A stretch of DNA of 64,000 bases from Branchiostoma belcheri (taxonomy: Eukaryota; Chordata; Leptocardii; Amphioxiformes; Branchiostomatidae). The notes under the pieces were generated by a model, which did no database searches, was not told where the DNA came from, and was given only the letters and a program-made list of their open reading frames with translations. Below, in pieces: positions 1 to 12,354 of this stretch. Both the position numbers and the translations under genes were made by a program. Where the stretch lies: positions 4,552,260-4,616,259 of the forward strand of contig NW_017802824.1 of NCBI RefSeq assembly GCF_001625305.1. Reading direction: 5' to 3'. The first letter of the stretch is position 1, and the number at the start of each line of letters is the position of its first letter.

Positions 1-107
1 ATAGATCTAAAAAATACAATGTCTAGGATAACAAAAAACTGAGAGAAGGCCTACCGACGCCAGAACTGACTTCTGGGGAAGGCATCAGGGCGTAAAAGCA
101 GACTGAT

Positions 108-630
108 AATTGAATGAATGAAGACCTTTATTGCACATTTCTGCCACACTTGGCTAAGTACAGGTCACAACAAAACAATAACAATGAACACGGTCAACAA
201 ATACAAAATTAACTATCGTTATATAAATTCAACTTCTCCTCGCTTTTCTGTTATTGCAGCAATAAATGTACAGATTTGTTTTTCGATGGGTGGCTTGTCT
301 AGTCGCATAAGAAATATGAATTTTTCTACACTACTTAAGTGCGTGAAATAGGGGAATAGGTGTTGTACAAACGTATACAGATAATGTCGTTACCCGACGC
401 CAGGAGGCGGGCGGCAAAAGAGTGCGTCAGCTTTCGCCTTCTGGCGTCGAAGGTGTCGACACCCAACTAGTGGGCAAAGAGCAGGCTGTTACTAGTGGAG
501 CGAGGCTGAGACATGATGATTTTGAAAGCATCGTGGTAAGCAACTCGCAGCCTCTGCAACACACCTTCGCTATGATTGTTACATAGTTGTACGCAGTACA
601 TGGGGGAACAATGCGCTACAAAGAGTATAT
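108..630 (-). mobile_element. 5'-truncated LINE (CR1/L2-like) 3' end with decayed reverse-transcriptase ORF
   Basis: On the minus strand, about 625 down to 335 reads as the C-terminal tail of a non-LTR retrotransposon ORF2. It contains an LRVAYHDAFKII block followed by FDARRRKL, the pattern typical of the region after the reverse-transcriptase domain in CR1/L2-type elements. One in-frame stop (467-469) interrupts the frame before the natural stop at 335-337. A 3' UTR follows and ends near 108-127 in short ATTCA-type tandem units, as expected of LINE 3' tails. Nothing of the catalytic RT core is present, so this is a dead 5'-truncated copy. The clade is inferred from the motif only. Confidence 0.7.
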
Positions 631-2849
631 GTAAAAAAAATTACGTAAGACTAGATAGACGTATGAGATGTGTTATATGAGAAGTGCACTAAACTGTATT
701 CAAAGTCTACCGTTGCCCCTTTTTAAGTGCGATATTCAGTTGCGTATCTGAAACATAACAAGGAAGTTGAGTTCTGATTTGCTGCAACCACATCATAAAC
801 TACAGTTTAGCTCAGAGTGGTCTGTTTTTTGTTTTGTTTTTTTTAGTTCAGTGTTAAAAAATACCGTACATATGCATATTACGATGCCTAAGTGTGTGGG
901 TCTCAGATTCGCAACCTGTTATCCACCTTAAACAAATCCACGCGAAGGCCACCGTGTCAACTGTGACCCTCACTCAGGTGTAGGGACTGACACGGTTATC
1001 CTACTCGGAGAGTCTGTACCTGTATATCTGTACATGAATCTGTATCTGTGCATGAATATGTATCTGTACATGAATCTGTATCTGATTGCAAATAAAGATA
1101 TCGAGTGATTGCCATAGACATATACATATGCGGGGAAACTCCCAAAGTTGCGCAGGTATACGTAGCATACAAACCTCGATCCACGGGTACGTACTAAGAA
1201 TAATACCGGAGGTTGCAATTGACCATTGAATCCGTCAAAGGCGCGCCGCAAGCAATTGCAAATATTAAGGGGAGATAGACTACGTTTGTTTTATTGACCT
1301 AGCATAAAAGAATCTCTTTCAAGTTCTCGTTACATGGCGCGAGAAAGTGGCTTTTATCAAAAGACGAAATGAAGAAATCGAAAGATAACATACATTAGTA
1401 GGAATATAAAGATTAACAGAGTATACATCAGAATACATATGATCATACTTGGCAAATGCTGCCTAGGTTAAGATGCATGCACTTGAAAACAGGTGCAAAT
1501 TCACACCAACGCCATATTGATCGTTTTTAAACAAGGGGCACTACAGGCCCCCAAAACTGACAAGATTCTCTAGGACAAAATCTTCATATGATGAATGACA
1601 TATGCAATCATTTTATATCATACGTGTATTATCATTTCGTATTTCTGGTGCTTGTGAACTGTTAAAACAACCTTCACGAGTTGTGCTGAGTTCCGAAAAA
1701 CCAACTATAGACCATGCCTAGTCTTGACAACAACATCCTGTCCACTGACATGTCAGACACACTCCATGTTGTTGTCATGTACAACTCCCATATCCATAGC
1801 TTTATACCTCATTCCAAATGCAAGCCAAGCTATCCATACATGACTACTGGTATATGCTGTAACTCATATACTTTGTGATAATATTTAGTCGTTAAATTGT
1901 AGGATATACTAGCCATGTACTATTGATTTTGTGCCATACATTGTAACATATATAACAGTTACATGTACGATTGTCGAGCAAAAAATAAGTTTCATTCATG
2001 CTATCTAGAAAACCGCACATATCATCAAGATCCATATTTGTATTTTCATGTCTTTTCAGATGTTAATGATTCAACTGTAAGGAAATGACTGATAACTGAA
2101 CTTTTTACACTATCTTACTGTCAGTGCGTGTTCGTTGGGCAAGATTGCCAATTGTTATGTGACTTTTGCCCTTTTAACAGCACAATTCTATGGCCAGATA
2201 AGTGGCTAACTTTCATAATTGTTTTAATTGTTGACACATTAAGGACGGTAGTTGATAGCAAAAGTGATAACGCACTACTCAAGACATATTTTCCCGCTAC
2301 CACTTACATGTACACATAATGAGAAGATAAATCAACAAAAACGAATCCAATATAACAGAAATACAGAGGATAATACATATGTAACACAGCGTACTAATTA
2401 TAAGAACAAAGATGTTGGAAGCACATGACTAATTTTATACCCAATGACAAACGCAATAAAACGGTAGGACACAATGTAAAATTGAGTTATTAGAAGCGTT
2501 TTTTTGTGGGTGATAAGAATTGTTGAGGAAACTACACTGAATGTTTAAATTGGCAACGGTTTTCTGCTACTGGCAATCAAATAGTTTCCTTAAAATTCAT
2601 TTATATAATTTCGTAGGTCCTGATTTGTGTTCTTCATGTTACAAATACCTTCAAATATTTCAGCCAATTGTACTTCTAACTTTTACACAATCAAATGGTT
2701 CCTTGTTCACGTCTTTCAAGTGCTCGTTTCTCGACCAGATTCCCTCTTGTATGTTCTTACATGTGTGCAGCACGGAGGTCATTCTCATATCTTAGGTTCT
2801 GTAAACAAAAATACAAATGGTCTGTATAATAGCCAAACGATAACAAGAA
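631..2849. other. Gene-free AT-rich stretch with a small tandem repeat
   Basis: I see no splice-supported or conserved coding sequence here. Positions about 1017-1085 hold an imperfect tandem repeat of CTGTA-CATGAAT-type units; open frames across it are artefacts of the repeat. The rest is unique-looking AT-rich DNA with scattered ACATGT words. Confidence 0.5.
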
Positions 2850-3641
2850 CTAATTGACTTGTACTGGTGCACCAGGATCACTGGTTCTAGTACTACCCGG
2901 GTTGACAGTTAACTGGTTCACAATAAAGTACAGTAAATCAGTCATAATTGCCCTGATACAGGTTGTTGAAACATCGTCACTTGTTTAACAAATGGTTGTG
3001 AATAACGAAGTTTAATTTGCTATTTAATCATTCACCAACCTGATGAAGAACAAAACAGAGGTGTCCATGTCTATAAGTCTGCATTATCAATTCAGATTCT
3101 TGTGGTACAGCCTATCTTTTTATGTTGTTTTATAAAATACCATTATTGTTAGAAAAGGTCAATCTTTGAACTAAATTGGTGTCTGAAATTAACAAGTAAC
3201 TTACAGTTGTAGCTAAACCTAAAGGTGCTACAAACACAGTCATTTCAGTCGTGCTGGCCCACTCAAATTATCATGATATTGGATTAGATTTGTATCTCCA
3301 TAAACACCAGGCATACTCATCTTACCTCGCGATAGGCACAGTAGTTTGCAGGGCAAGTTTCTTGTTCAGGACGCCGACTGTTGCCATCCTATAACAACAA
3401 TTTTAAGTTTTCGTCAAGACCGGATATTTCACTACAACTTACGTGGTACAAAAGTATGTATCCGCACTAGAGCAACTTGGAAACTAACTTTAACATAAAA
3501 GAAAAAAAAATTAAGATAACATGTTACCTGGTTCTCCGCATATCTTCCTTCGTCCCTTTGCGGCATAGGAAATGTGCTTATGCATAACTCAGACCTGCCA
3601 AGCAGTCCGACTTCTGGCGTAGGAGCATGGTAGCCATTGCC
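2850..3641 (-). CDS. Partial unrecognised gene, C-terminal exons
   Basis: Two adjacent minus-strand exons have good splice sites and join in phase: 3528-3641 (38 codons, acceptor TTTCAG, donor GTAACA) and 3326-3388 (21 codons, acceptor TTATAG, donor GTAAGA). Both are phase 0. The peptide is hydrophilic and contains a short Cys-spaced ETCPANYCAYRE segment. Two weaker downstream exons would also keep phase: 3205-3261 (19 codons, strong GTAAGT donor but a poor acceptor) and a terminal exon 2850-2912 ending in TAG. Upstream exons were not found. I do not recognise the family; the Cys pair could suggest an extracellular domain but that is guesswork. The two central exons are likely real, the last two only possible. 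Confidence 0.4.
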
Positions 3642-6600
3642 CTGAAATGAAGAACTTGGTAGTCATTGCCCTGAAATATGTAACATCATGTGAATGTGCT
3701 AAACTTTGACGACGAATTGCTTGATTGCTTTAATATTATGACGTGAATGCTGGTATTATTGAATGCAATTAAGCAGGCTTGTAGCCTGTATCTTAGCTAT
3801 AAGATGTAAGTTGTATATGTACATTGAAGTCCGGAAAATGATTCGCTGCAACGGATATTGCCACACCATTGCATACAAGGAACAAATACAGTAGGGCATG
3901 TTCTCAGTCTATTTCTAACCAATTATCACAAAAATTGTGTATGTAATAACATGAGGTTAAATCTAGCACTTAAACTTCCTTGGTACTAGTAATTGTAGTG
4001 TCACCATGTTCTATACATGTACCTCCATAATGTGGATGTTTTAGGCATGGATAAAGAAAGAAGCAAAGACAGAAACGTAAACGCAATATAAAGTACTTCA
4101 AATTACAGTGATAAATGTGTACAAAGGATATGTAGGATAGAACCAGGATAAAACCACGTACATGACCACATGAATGCTGTGCCACATAAATACAGTGGTT
4201 AATACTGTGGTTATGTACTTATTTGCAAAGGCACGCCAAAAAAACAAACCTGCATGCGCCGCCAAATCCAACCAAACCCCCTCCATAACTTGCTGACAGA
4301 CAGACCCATGCCAGAAGTCTATGCAAAACAGAAACATGACTGTACATGCATTTGGTGTAAAAGATGTATATGTTGGCATTGGTAAAAATAAAGCATACAG
4401 ATGTACAAATAAACTACAGTGTATAACAATTTTACAGGTACAACGTATGGCATCTACTGCTACATCACAAACGTAGTAAGAAGCTTTTTCAATTTTGGTC
4501 CATATGTTTGGGAACAGTCCTTGCGTAGTAGATTTCTGAACACAGGATGACCGTTGGTACTTCAACCATTCACCTACAGTTAAACGATTGTAACATGATT
4601 TGGGGGGATTTGGCTTATCACTAGTGTTATCCACCTTAATTATTCTTTTGGCTAAAAATCTATGTTTTTTACAGTACAAAACCTATTTCTGTAAATTAGA
4701 ATTTATAATTTCAAAATAGAAGGGAGAAATCACACAAACATATTGGCAAGTGGGGAAATTTACATCTGTCTTTGTTCTAAACACGTTTGACTCGCTACTA
4801 TGTATATTGTTGAGACTTTTGAAATTTGTCATTTGATATATGTTGCATGTTTAGAGTCATTATGTTCAAACCGTTATGAACTATATGATTAATGAATTAG
4901 TTCCAAGCTTTTCGTACTTCGTATAAGTTTTCTGTAATTTTGTGTTCATTTGTTTTGATTGCTGTACCTGTGCCATGCCTGTTTATGTATGTCATGTTTC
5001 TTCTTTCTTGCAATTCATCTTCTCCTGCTTTCTAGACAAATTCTTTTGTGTTCTTTTTGCTTTGAAAATCGTATAAAGTAACGTGAAAACTTAATCTCTT
5101 AAACATTAGGCAGTAAGATCTTAACATTTGAAATAAGATCCATACGTGTTTGATTCAAATGAACAAGCTTTTCGTGTTGCGATTCCATGTTGAGTATATG
5201 AAAAGTTCCCCCTTGACGTGATCACAACTCAAGTGCATGCAGTGAGAGCATAGTAGTTTTTATCGACTACGCCCACCTGTAGATTTGGGAGAATAAACCC
5301 ACAGTTTACGGATAAAATGTTCGCCCTTCCTAGATGAAAAAAACACCACGTGGTGCCGAGACCATGCTTGACCCTCTTCCCCTACGCCAGAGCCACTGAT
5401 TGAAAAGTTCTACACAACGTTAAGATTTATCCATTCTACCTCTCCATGCCATGGAGCAGAAAGTCGCCACTTTATCGCAAGAATGCACCCCAAACCATAT
5501 ACTAGCACAGAAGTAATGGTAAATCTAGCGTACGCTGTTTTGCGAACAACAACATGGCGGTCACCAATGGACGAACCTTAAATTTCACTTTTTATTACGG
5601 TGATTCGCGGTGATTTGCACCAGTTCAAATCAAGCATAACTTCACAGCAGATGTTTGTTGAATTTACAGTGATATACATGTCTTATATAGAGTAAATTAT
5701 ATGATTGACAAATTACAAATACCTTTAAAGACACCTGTAAGTACCTTTCAAGGCACGCAGACGACGTTGACGTTCGTCTCCTAGATCATTCGTACTAGGC
5801 ACATGCGTACTAGGCACATGCGAAAAAATGGTGGCATGATATGCACCATGTTCTTAACTTGATTGAGTTTTTGCTTTGGGGGTCTACACTTCCTGTACTA
5901 CAATGACTCAGGATAGACACGAAGTAAGAAGTAGGTAAGAAAAATCGTCAAAGATACATGCTGTAATATACCTGTACCAAAAAGTGTATTTTATTCCCGA
6001 AGTAAGCCTATATAGCTTGTCAAGAATTAGATGATTTGTACCAGATGGCGTTTGCTTCCTAACCTTTACTTTAGCTGAATACTTAAGATCAATTACTAAA
6101 CAAATTACCAAACACTGAAACCAATAAAACATCAATACAAATACAAATACAGCGGCAAAGCACCGTAGGTTTTTTTTGCGACGAATCTTACGTCAAAACC
6201 GACCCCATAATGTTTTGCAAAAATATAGCTTTTTTGTGACCCTACTTTGTGATTTTTAAGTATATATAGTTAATCTATGAGGGACAATTTGACATAATTA
6301 GATGTGAATAATTTCTGATCATTATCATAATTTATGCAACTAAAACAAGATGCCTTCAGGCAACCATGTCGATGACCTTTGACCCCAAGCACATAGGCAA
6401 CTAGGTGTGGGGTCACATTTTTTTTAGTTTTCTGAGTCAACATGTTGAGGTAATTCAAATGTGTAGACCACAGGAAGAATAGCCTCTTATGAGGCTAATT
6501 GTGGATCTGAATAAAACTGAAACTGAAAATGGCAGCAGAAAACTCAAGCAAATATATTACCTGGAAGAAAATCCAACCTCAGTAAAAACGTGTGAGAACA

Positions 6601-7984
6601 TATATAACATTAATTATACAAACAAACTCATAGAAGGAATTTCGTTTTCGACAAGAAATGTCAAAATGGCACATATTTATGTACGCCTGGGAGTCAGAAG
6701 TAATTTGTAAGCAGCACGTTTGTTGAACCAAAACTACATGTAAGTATAATAGAATCGTTTTGGAAATACAAAGTTCAATTTCTGACAAAATGTTTGACTG
6801 ACCTGTGACCACTTCCTCTCTTATTCAGTGGAGCAAAGCGTTGTTTAACAAGCGTTTAAAACCAGAAACCCGACCACAGCTTCCTACCCTTTTGCCAGAT
6901 GAATGTCAGGTATGGTATAACATTACAAATCAGGTGTTTAAACTTGACATTGCCTGTTTTGAGTTTTGTTTTGAGCTTAAGATAGCAGAAACTAACATGA
7001 GGGAGGAAGGATTAGACAAGACATTTCTGTATTACAGTCGAAATCTTATTACCTCTAATTATTCTACAAATTTGTACAATAAGACTTTTACAAATTAAGA
7101 CTTAATGAATTCAATGAACAACATGATTTTACTGTTAGCCAGGAAAAACCTTTGTGTTTGACTCTTAAAGTAGATGAATTCAGCTATTATTTGAGGAAAA
7201 GAAAGTCAGACTTCCATTCATTTTTAAAATAAAATGCTCCAGATTTAAACATAAAAAGGTTCCCAATAGCATGGACCATGTCAGTATTAATTAATGTTTA
7301 TGACCATATGTTTATTGATGTTTATAACCAAATTGTAACACTCTTGTAACTAAATTTGTCAGAAAACTGTATGGTTCAAATCGCCTCTGTCAATCATCAC
7401 CCTGAACAAAAACTACTTACCCATTCTTATCGGATCTGCCACAGCCATTTCTCTTTTCATCATCTTCTCCATTGTAGAGACTCAGTGAGAGCATCAGTTA
7501 CGCTGAAAAAACGACATCTATTAGTCGTTGCTTTGGTGCATCAGTATTAATGGAGATGGAGTGACAGCTTTCCCTAAGAAGGTACGGGAACATGTGGTAC
7601 ATATTGTGACTTATAATATCTTTATTTTATCTTTATCATTGTGTGTGAGTGTTCTAACAAAGGACAATCTCATGTGTGTGTGTGTGAGTGTATGTGTGTG
7701 AGTGTATGTGTGTGTGAGTCTTAAAGTGAAGGCAAAACGGACTGAATCAGAGACTTTTGATGCCTTTTGAGCATTTTATTACGGTGCAAAAGGGAGATAA
7801 CAAACGAAAATACCCTATAGTGTAATACGTGACGTAAAGTGAACACCTTTTAATTGCCGACATTATGATCGTTTGATCATCCTTGTGAATATCCTACAAG
7901 ATATATTTTAACTAGCATATTTTAATTAGCATATGTAAAGTGACTATTATTTTGTATTAGTGTGACACTGATCTCCTATGGGAG
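3642..7984. other. Intergenic or intronic, no supported gene
   Basis: This may include introns or 5' exons of the minus-strand gene ending near 2850, but I could not place any. A 193-codon open frame on the minus strand (4098-4679) is Cys/Phe/Tyr-rich, lacks splice-site or family support, and is not called. Around 5552-5562 the sequence AACATGGCGG matches the YY1 consensus and could mark a promoter. A 13-bp unit (CTAGGCACATGCG-like) is duplicated near 5797-5822. Confidence 0.4.
7671..7720. repeat. TG-rich microsatellite (TGTGTGAG units)
   Basis: Short simple repeat of TGTG(TG)AGTGTA-type units, imperfect, about 50 bp. Confidence 0.85.
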
Positions 7985-8127
7985 GAAATAAAGAGAAAGA
8001 ATGAAAGAATGAATTTTTATTAACGTACTTGTCTTGCGACTTTTGTCGCCCAGCCCATATGGGCTTATAAGACACCAAAACATAAACATAAACATAGGTA
8101 CATAAACATAAACATAGGTACATAAAT
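7985..8127 (-). mobile_element. Possible retroelement 3' tail plus 20-bp tandem repeat
   Basis: The stretch has short GAATGAAA-type repeats (about 7998-8018) next to TTTATTAACGT, read on the minus strand as an AATAAA-bearing tail. It resembles the 3' ends of LINE/SINE copies, like the tail at 108-127. Directly beside it (8081-8127) is a two-copy tandem repeat of a 20-bp CATAAACATAAACATAGGTA unit. No coding remnant is recognisable, so the element class is uncertain. Confidence 0.3.
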
Positions 8128-9577
8128 CATATAAACATAAATTCAAGTCCGAATCAAAAGGTCAGACTGGAAACATCAAATGAAATTAAAGAACTTAATG
8201 CAAAGTTGTACATAACATAATCGGTACATAAGAGTCAAAAGTGCACAAATTCAACTCAAATTGTCAAAAGAACATGAATGCAACTCAGAAGTATATAAGG
8301 TCAATGAACTTAAATATGTGAACGAGTACCATTTCGCCATGGAACTGTTTGCAGAGACTATGTGTGAATGTCGCATAAGGTTTTAGCTTGGTTAGTGTGT
8401 TTGCAATCATGTTTTATGGCCCATTTCTTCCTGAGAAGTCGTGTTTTTTTACCGATGGGCTTGAGTTGTGTTCCCATGACCATGCTTGAAATGGCACCAA
8501 TACAAAAATGTTTCCTACCAAACCATCCAGAAATTGGACGTTAACAACCCGTGTTAGAACACTGAACAAAACTTATTTGTATTGTAATTTGAGCCTTTAC
8601 ACTTTGTCGGCATAAATGTACAAAAGTGAGCTAAACAGAACAGTTTTTAGCACTTTATCAAACAGAGTTATAGTGTCCTTTTGCATATTTTCAATGTGAT
8701 TTTCTTTACTTGCCTTGGGAGAATAAAGATCTGTGCATTAAATTTTCCCTTTGTGGTGTTCACGGTATTTGTTGACAACGCACGCAGCGTCACACTCCTT
8801 TGCAACAAACAAAATAGAAATTTGAGCAGGCCAATGTCGTCCAGAACACATAACTGACTCCGCGCACACAATAGACATTGTTATTCAAACAAACTGACCC
8901 ACGGAACGTTGCTAGTGCAACCGTGCGGCATGGCAACCGTACCGCCTACGTACTGTTAACACAACAAAGTCTAACAAAGGACAATTTTATGATCTAGTCG
9001 ACGTTACCTGATTTGTCTTTCTCGCATGTATTCTTTACTGTCATCAACACTTTAGTCAATACATATGGCATTGACAGAATGTTCAACAACATTCATAATA
9101 AAGTGACGAGTGTGATGGACAAGTTGGCTTAAATTGATGGAAGCAGGAAGTGAAACGAGAAGTAGAATTTTCAGTCTTGAAATTCGTCAAAGGAAGGTTT
9201 GCATGAAGATTTGCGTACTTCGTGTGATCAACTTTTCCCCTAATGAAATTTTTGAATACGCAAATATCATTTGTAGGCATTATTACTATTATAAACGTGT
9301 CATGAAAATGGAATAAGTTCAGGTTTAAATTTAAGGGGAAGTCAACCGTGCATACGTGGTTATATGATCCGTCCTAATGGTTAATAATTTAAGGAAATGG
9401 AACTATATAATCTGAACCTAAACTTTGTTCATCAGCCATTGGTAGTTTTTCTGATCGCCTTGTTGGAAATTATTTAGATTCAAAGAGAGTGAGGTTTGGG
9501 GCCAAGTTGGCAACTGATCTACCAATAGTTCTACTGAGACATTATACGGTATGTTAGCGTTTAAACGTATTTTTTTA
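8128..9577. other. Gene-free stretch
   Basis: No supported exon, RNA gene or repeat recognised. Open frames on both strands here are short and lack splice or family support. Confidence 0.5.
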
Positions 9578-9583
9578 CCGTAC

Positions 9584-9790
9584 GAACCAAACTAGTGAGG
9601 CCGCGCGCGGATCGAGAGCTTGCGCGCGCAGGCGATTGATTCCCCGTCCTCTCGCCTTGTCCCGAGATCTGCCGGCAACTCAGATCCGTCCCACCAACGA
9701 TGGATAGTGGGACGTGAGACGGGGTATCACTCGACTGCGCACTTGTATAAGCTGTTCGCACGCAGCTTCAGGAGTTTGGTTCCCAGGTAC
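9584..9790. repeat. GC-rich long imperfect foldback with internal hairpins
   Basis: A GC-rich island in AT-rich surroundings folds on itself. Outer arms pair GAACCAAACT (9584-9593) with AGTTTGGTTC (9773-9782). Then AGCTT (9617-9621) pairs with AAGCT (9749-9753), and a 15-bp block from about 9627 pairs 13/15 with one ending near 9741. CCCCGTC (9642-9648) pairs with GACGGGG (9718-9724). Inside are two perfect hairpins: GATCTG/CAGATC (9666-9671/9681-9686) and GTCCCAC/GTGGGAC (9688-9694/9707-9713). This gives a long stem closed by a three-way junction. It may be a foldback MITE or a structured RNA; sequence alone does not decide. Confidence 0.65.
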
Positions 9791-12354
9791 CTGAAATTCT
9801 AGCTATATCTTCATGTTCCACGAACAAAGAAAGTTGACTTATGTATCACTTACCTCAAGAGGGATTTTCCCGCTCTCCTTTGATCACTTGTCAATAATTC
9901 AGCCTTTAAAGATCCCTCAGCACTTACAACAGGCGTCCACTGCACACCCATGTTGTCATATTGTGATAGGTTATTGTCAAAAGTGTAACGTGATATGCCT
10001 AGGTCTTTGCTTGCACCAATTCATCTCTTTACAACCATACACGAAGAATGATATCTTTCTTCGTTCAAAGTAGTTGTTGTTTTAAGACTAGTGTTCATTA
10101 AACAAGGGGACAAAAAACCACATGTCCAACAACGTTTTATCAACTGCCATATCTTCATTATTCGGTTGCCTCACCAGAAATATGAATATAACTGGATCGA
10201 ATCAGCAACGTTCCTCTCAAAGTTATGACAGATTACAGAAATAAACTTTTCCTTGCCATTGCGTATATAAATCGCAATAATGAAAATAGATTTGTTCATC
10301 TCCTATGTTGTAATGTACATGTAGGCAGTATCCTTATGTATGTAGCACAAAAAATACCAGTACTCTATTGTCTTTTGAGACATGCCCAGGCTAAGGAAAT
10401 ACCAATATTAGGGCTGTCTACTGTCCTAAAAAAGCTATTATCTGTTTCAGAAAATGCTTTAATATAAGTCAACGCCAACTTAGCTGATCCCTATGTGCAT
10501 AGCAAGCATTTAAATCTGCACCCCATCCAAAACAATAAGGCAGATAGTAAAGACAGCATTAAAACCTCATAAGAATCATAATGCATGGATTATTGAAGGC
10601 AAAGTCTTTAAGGTGGAAAGCATTTTATTCAATATTTGTCATTGAATATTAAACTAAATAATTTTCCTCATATAACATTCAATATCAGCATATCTGTCAA
10701 ATGACTACAAGCCAATTGATTATTACATATTAGTGAAGTATACTACCAACACCTTTGGTTCAAGCTGTAGCAATCAAGCATTTTGAATTAATTCTGTGCA
10801 TAGATACAAAAGTCATATGTAGATTGAAGTCAACACAATTCCTCCACCATCCATAAATTTCAAAGCAAAAACGGTAAAATGAAAGACTGTATAATACTGC
10901 ATAAGTTTCAAGTACCAATTGGCACATGCAGTACCATCGGAATGTGATAGATGGTATGGCACATCCTTCTTTTGCATCATCTCTCCTGAATATACCGGTA
11001 TAAAGAAATAAAAATTAAATCAAAATATTTACAAGTCAATTCTTTTAGCAACTAGGATCCTCAATTAACTTTTCTTTGAAACACTTTTCTTAATCCTTGT
11101 CAATAAGTGTTGGTTCATAATGTCCTTGGTTCATTCTAGGAATTCAGTCTAAATTTTAATCCTCTTGAGCAATAATAAGATCATAAACAAAAAAACCTTG
11201 CTATGAAAAATTCAAAATAAATTATCTTCTTTAACAGAATTAGCTCTAATCAGTTCCTACTGATGCAAGAAGGTTTGAACTTCTCAACATTTAGCTCCTA
11301 GCTTTTATGACAGTTTTTAATTGTTCCTACAATGCTTGTAGTCATTGCATCACGCTACATGTATATAAAGTATAAACAAGAGCTAAAAGTTAGTCAGTCT
11401 CTTTGGTCTTTCCTTTCTGGGTTACAAAAATAACTCACTGTTATACAGCCATTGCCGTAGCCTTACCTTCTATATGAACATATTTCTTACCATTATGTAA
11501 TCTTCAATGCTGGCACTTTATACATGTACATGTCAACAATGCACAACTGTGTCCCTGTTACTTAAAACATCTCTGTCTTATTGACAAACTCTTGTGCCAA
11601 GTTTGCATTGTCCAGTAGACCCATATTGCATATTCAAAATCTACTAACATTCTCTACTGACCACAGTCTATGGGCACTACACAGAAAAACTTTCCTTTTA
11701 AAGTTTCTTTATGTATTGCCAAGTGCAGTTTTCATCAATACAAAATCAATGCCAGATTTAATTTTTAAACATGACAATGATGTGCTATGTCTCCATATGT
11801 AGAATGATACTACAAACAAAATGGATTGCACTGAAATACTTTTAAAAAGTGACAGTATGACATCTATAAAAAAAACTTCAACCAGTGTATTAGAAAACAA
11901 AATGAAGGCAAGTTTGATGGCTGATGAGCATATCAATGCTGACCTTCCATGATAGTTAGTCATTGCGATGAGCATCATTTCATTCTTTAACAAAGAACAC
12001 CATTATTAACTGCAAGCTTTCTTAATTGAATTATTATACAATGTACTGCACATCATTCTTCCAAACACAATCTGACAACATGTTATGGCACAATTAAAAA
12101 GTATAAAGTTACTGGAATGCAGGCATCTGTAAAGGCAATGTAGGGAAACTACACCAGTTGAAGGGACAACCGTCGAATATTCGATTCCACTTCCAGGGTT
12201 TTCTAAAACCCAGCAGACTGACACTACAAACTGTTTTTCTCATCTCAGAACCCCCCTTTTCTTTTTGGATTGCATTGAAATGTGCAAGATCTATACTGCC
12301 ACAATTCAAATTCTCATAATCCATACTATATGACCATAGTTTATTGCTTTTGCC
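9791..12354. other. Gene-free AT-rich stretch; right part probable 3' UTR of the minus-strand gene
   Basis: No coding exons found. The part next to 12354 should hold the 3' untranslated region of the minus-strand gene that stops at 12355-12357; its extent is unknown. Scattered TTTATT words (minus AATAAA) occur but none is clearly the poly(A) signal. Confidence 0.4.

Noticed and set aside
4098..4679. 193-codon minus-strand frame
   Set aside because: No recognisable domain and biased to Cys/Phe/Tyr; neither splice sites nor conservation support it. It could be a decayed element but nothing identifies one.
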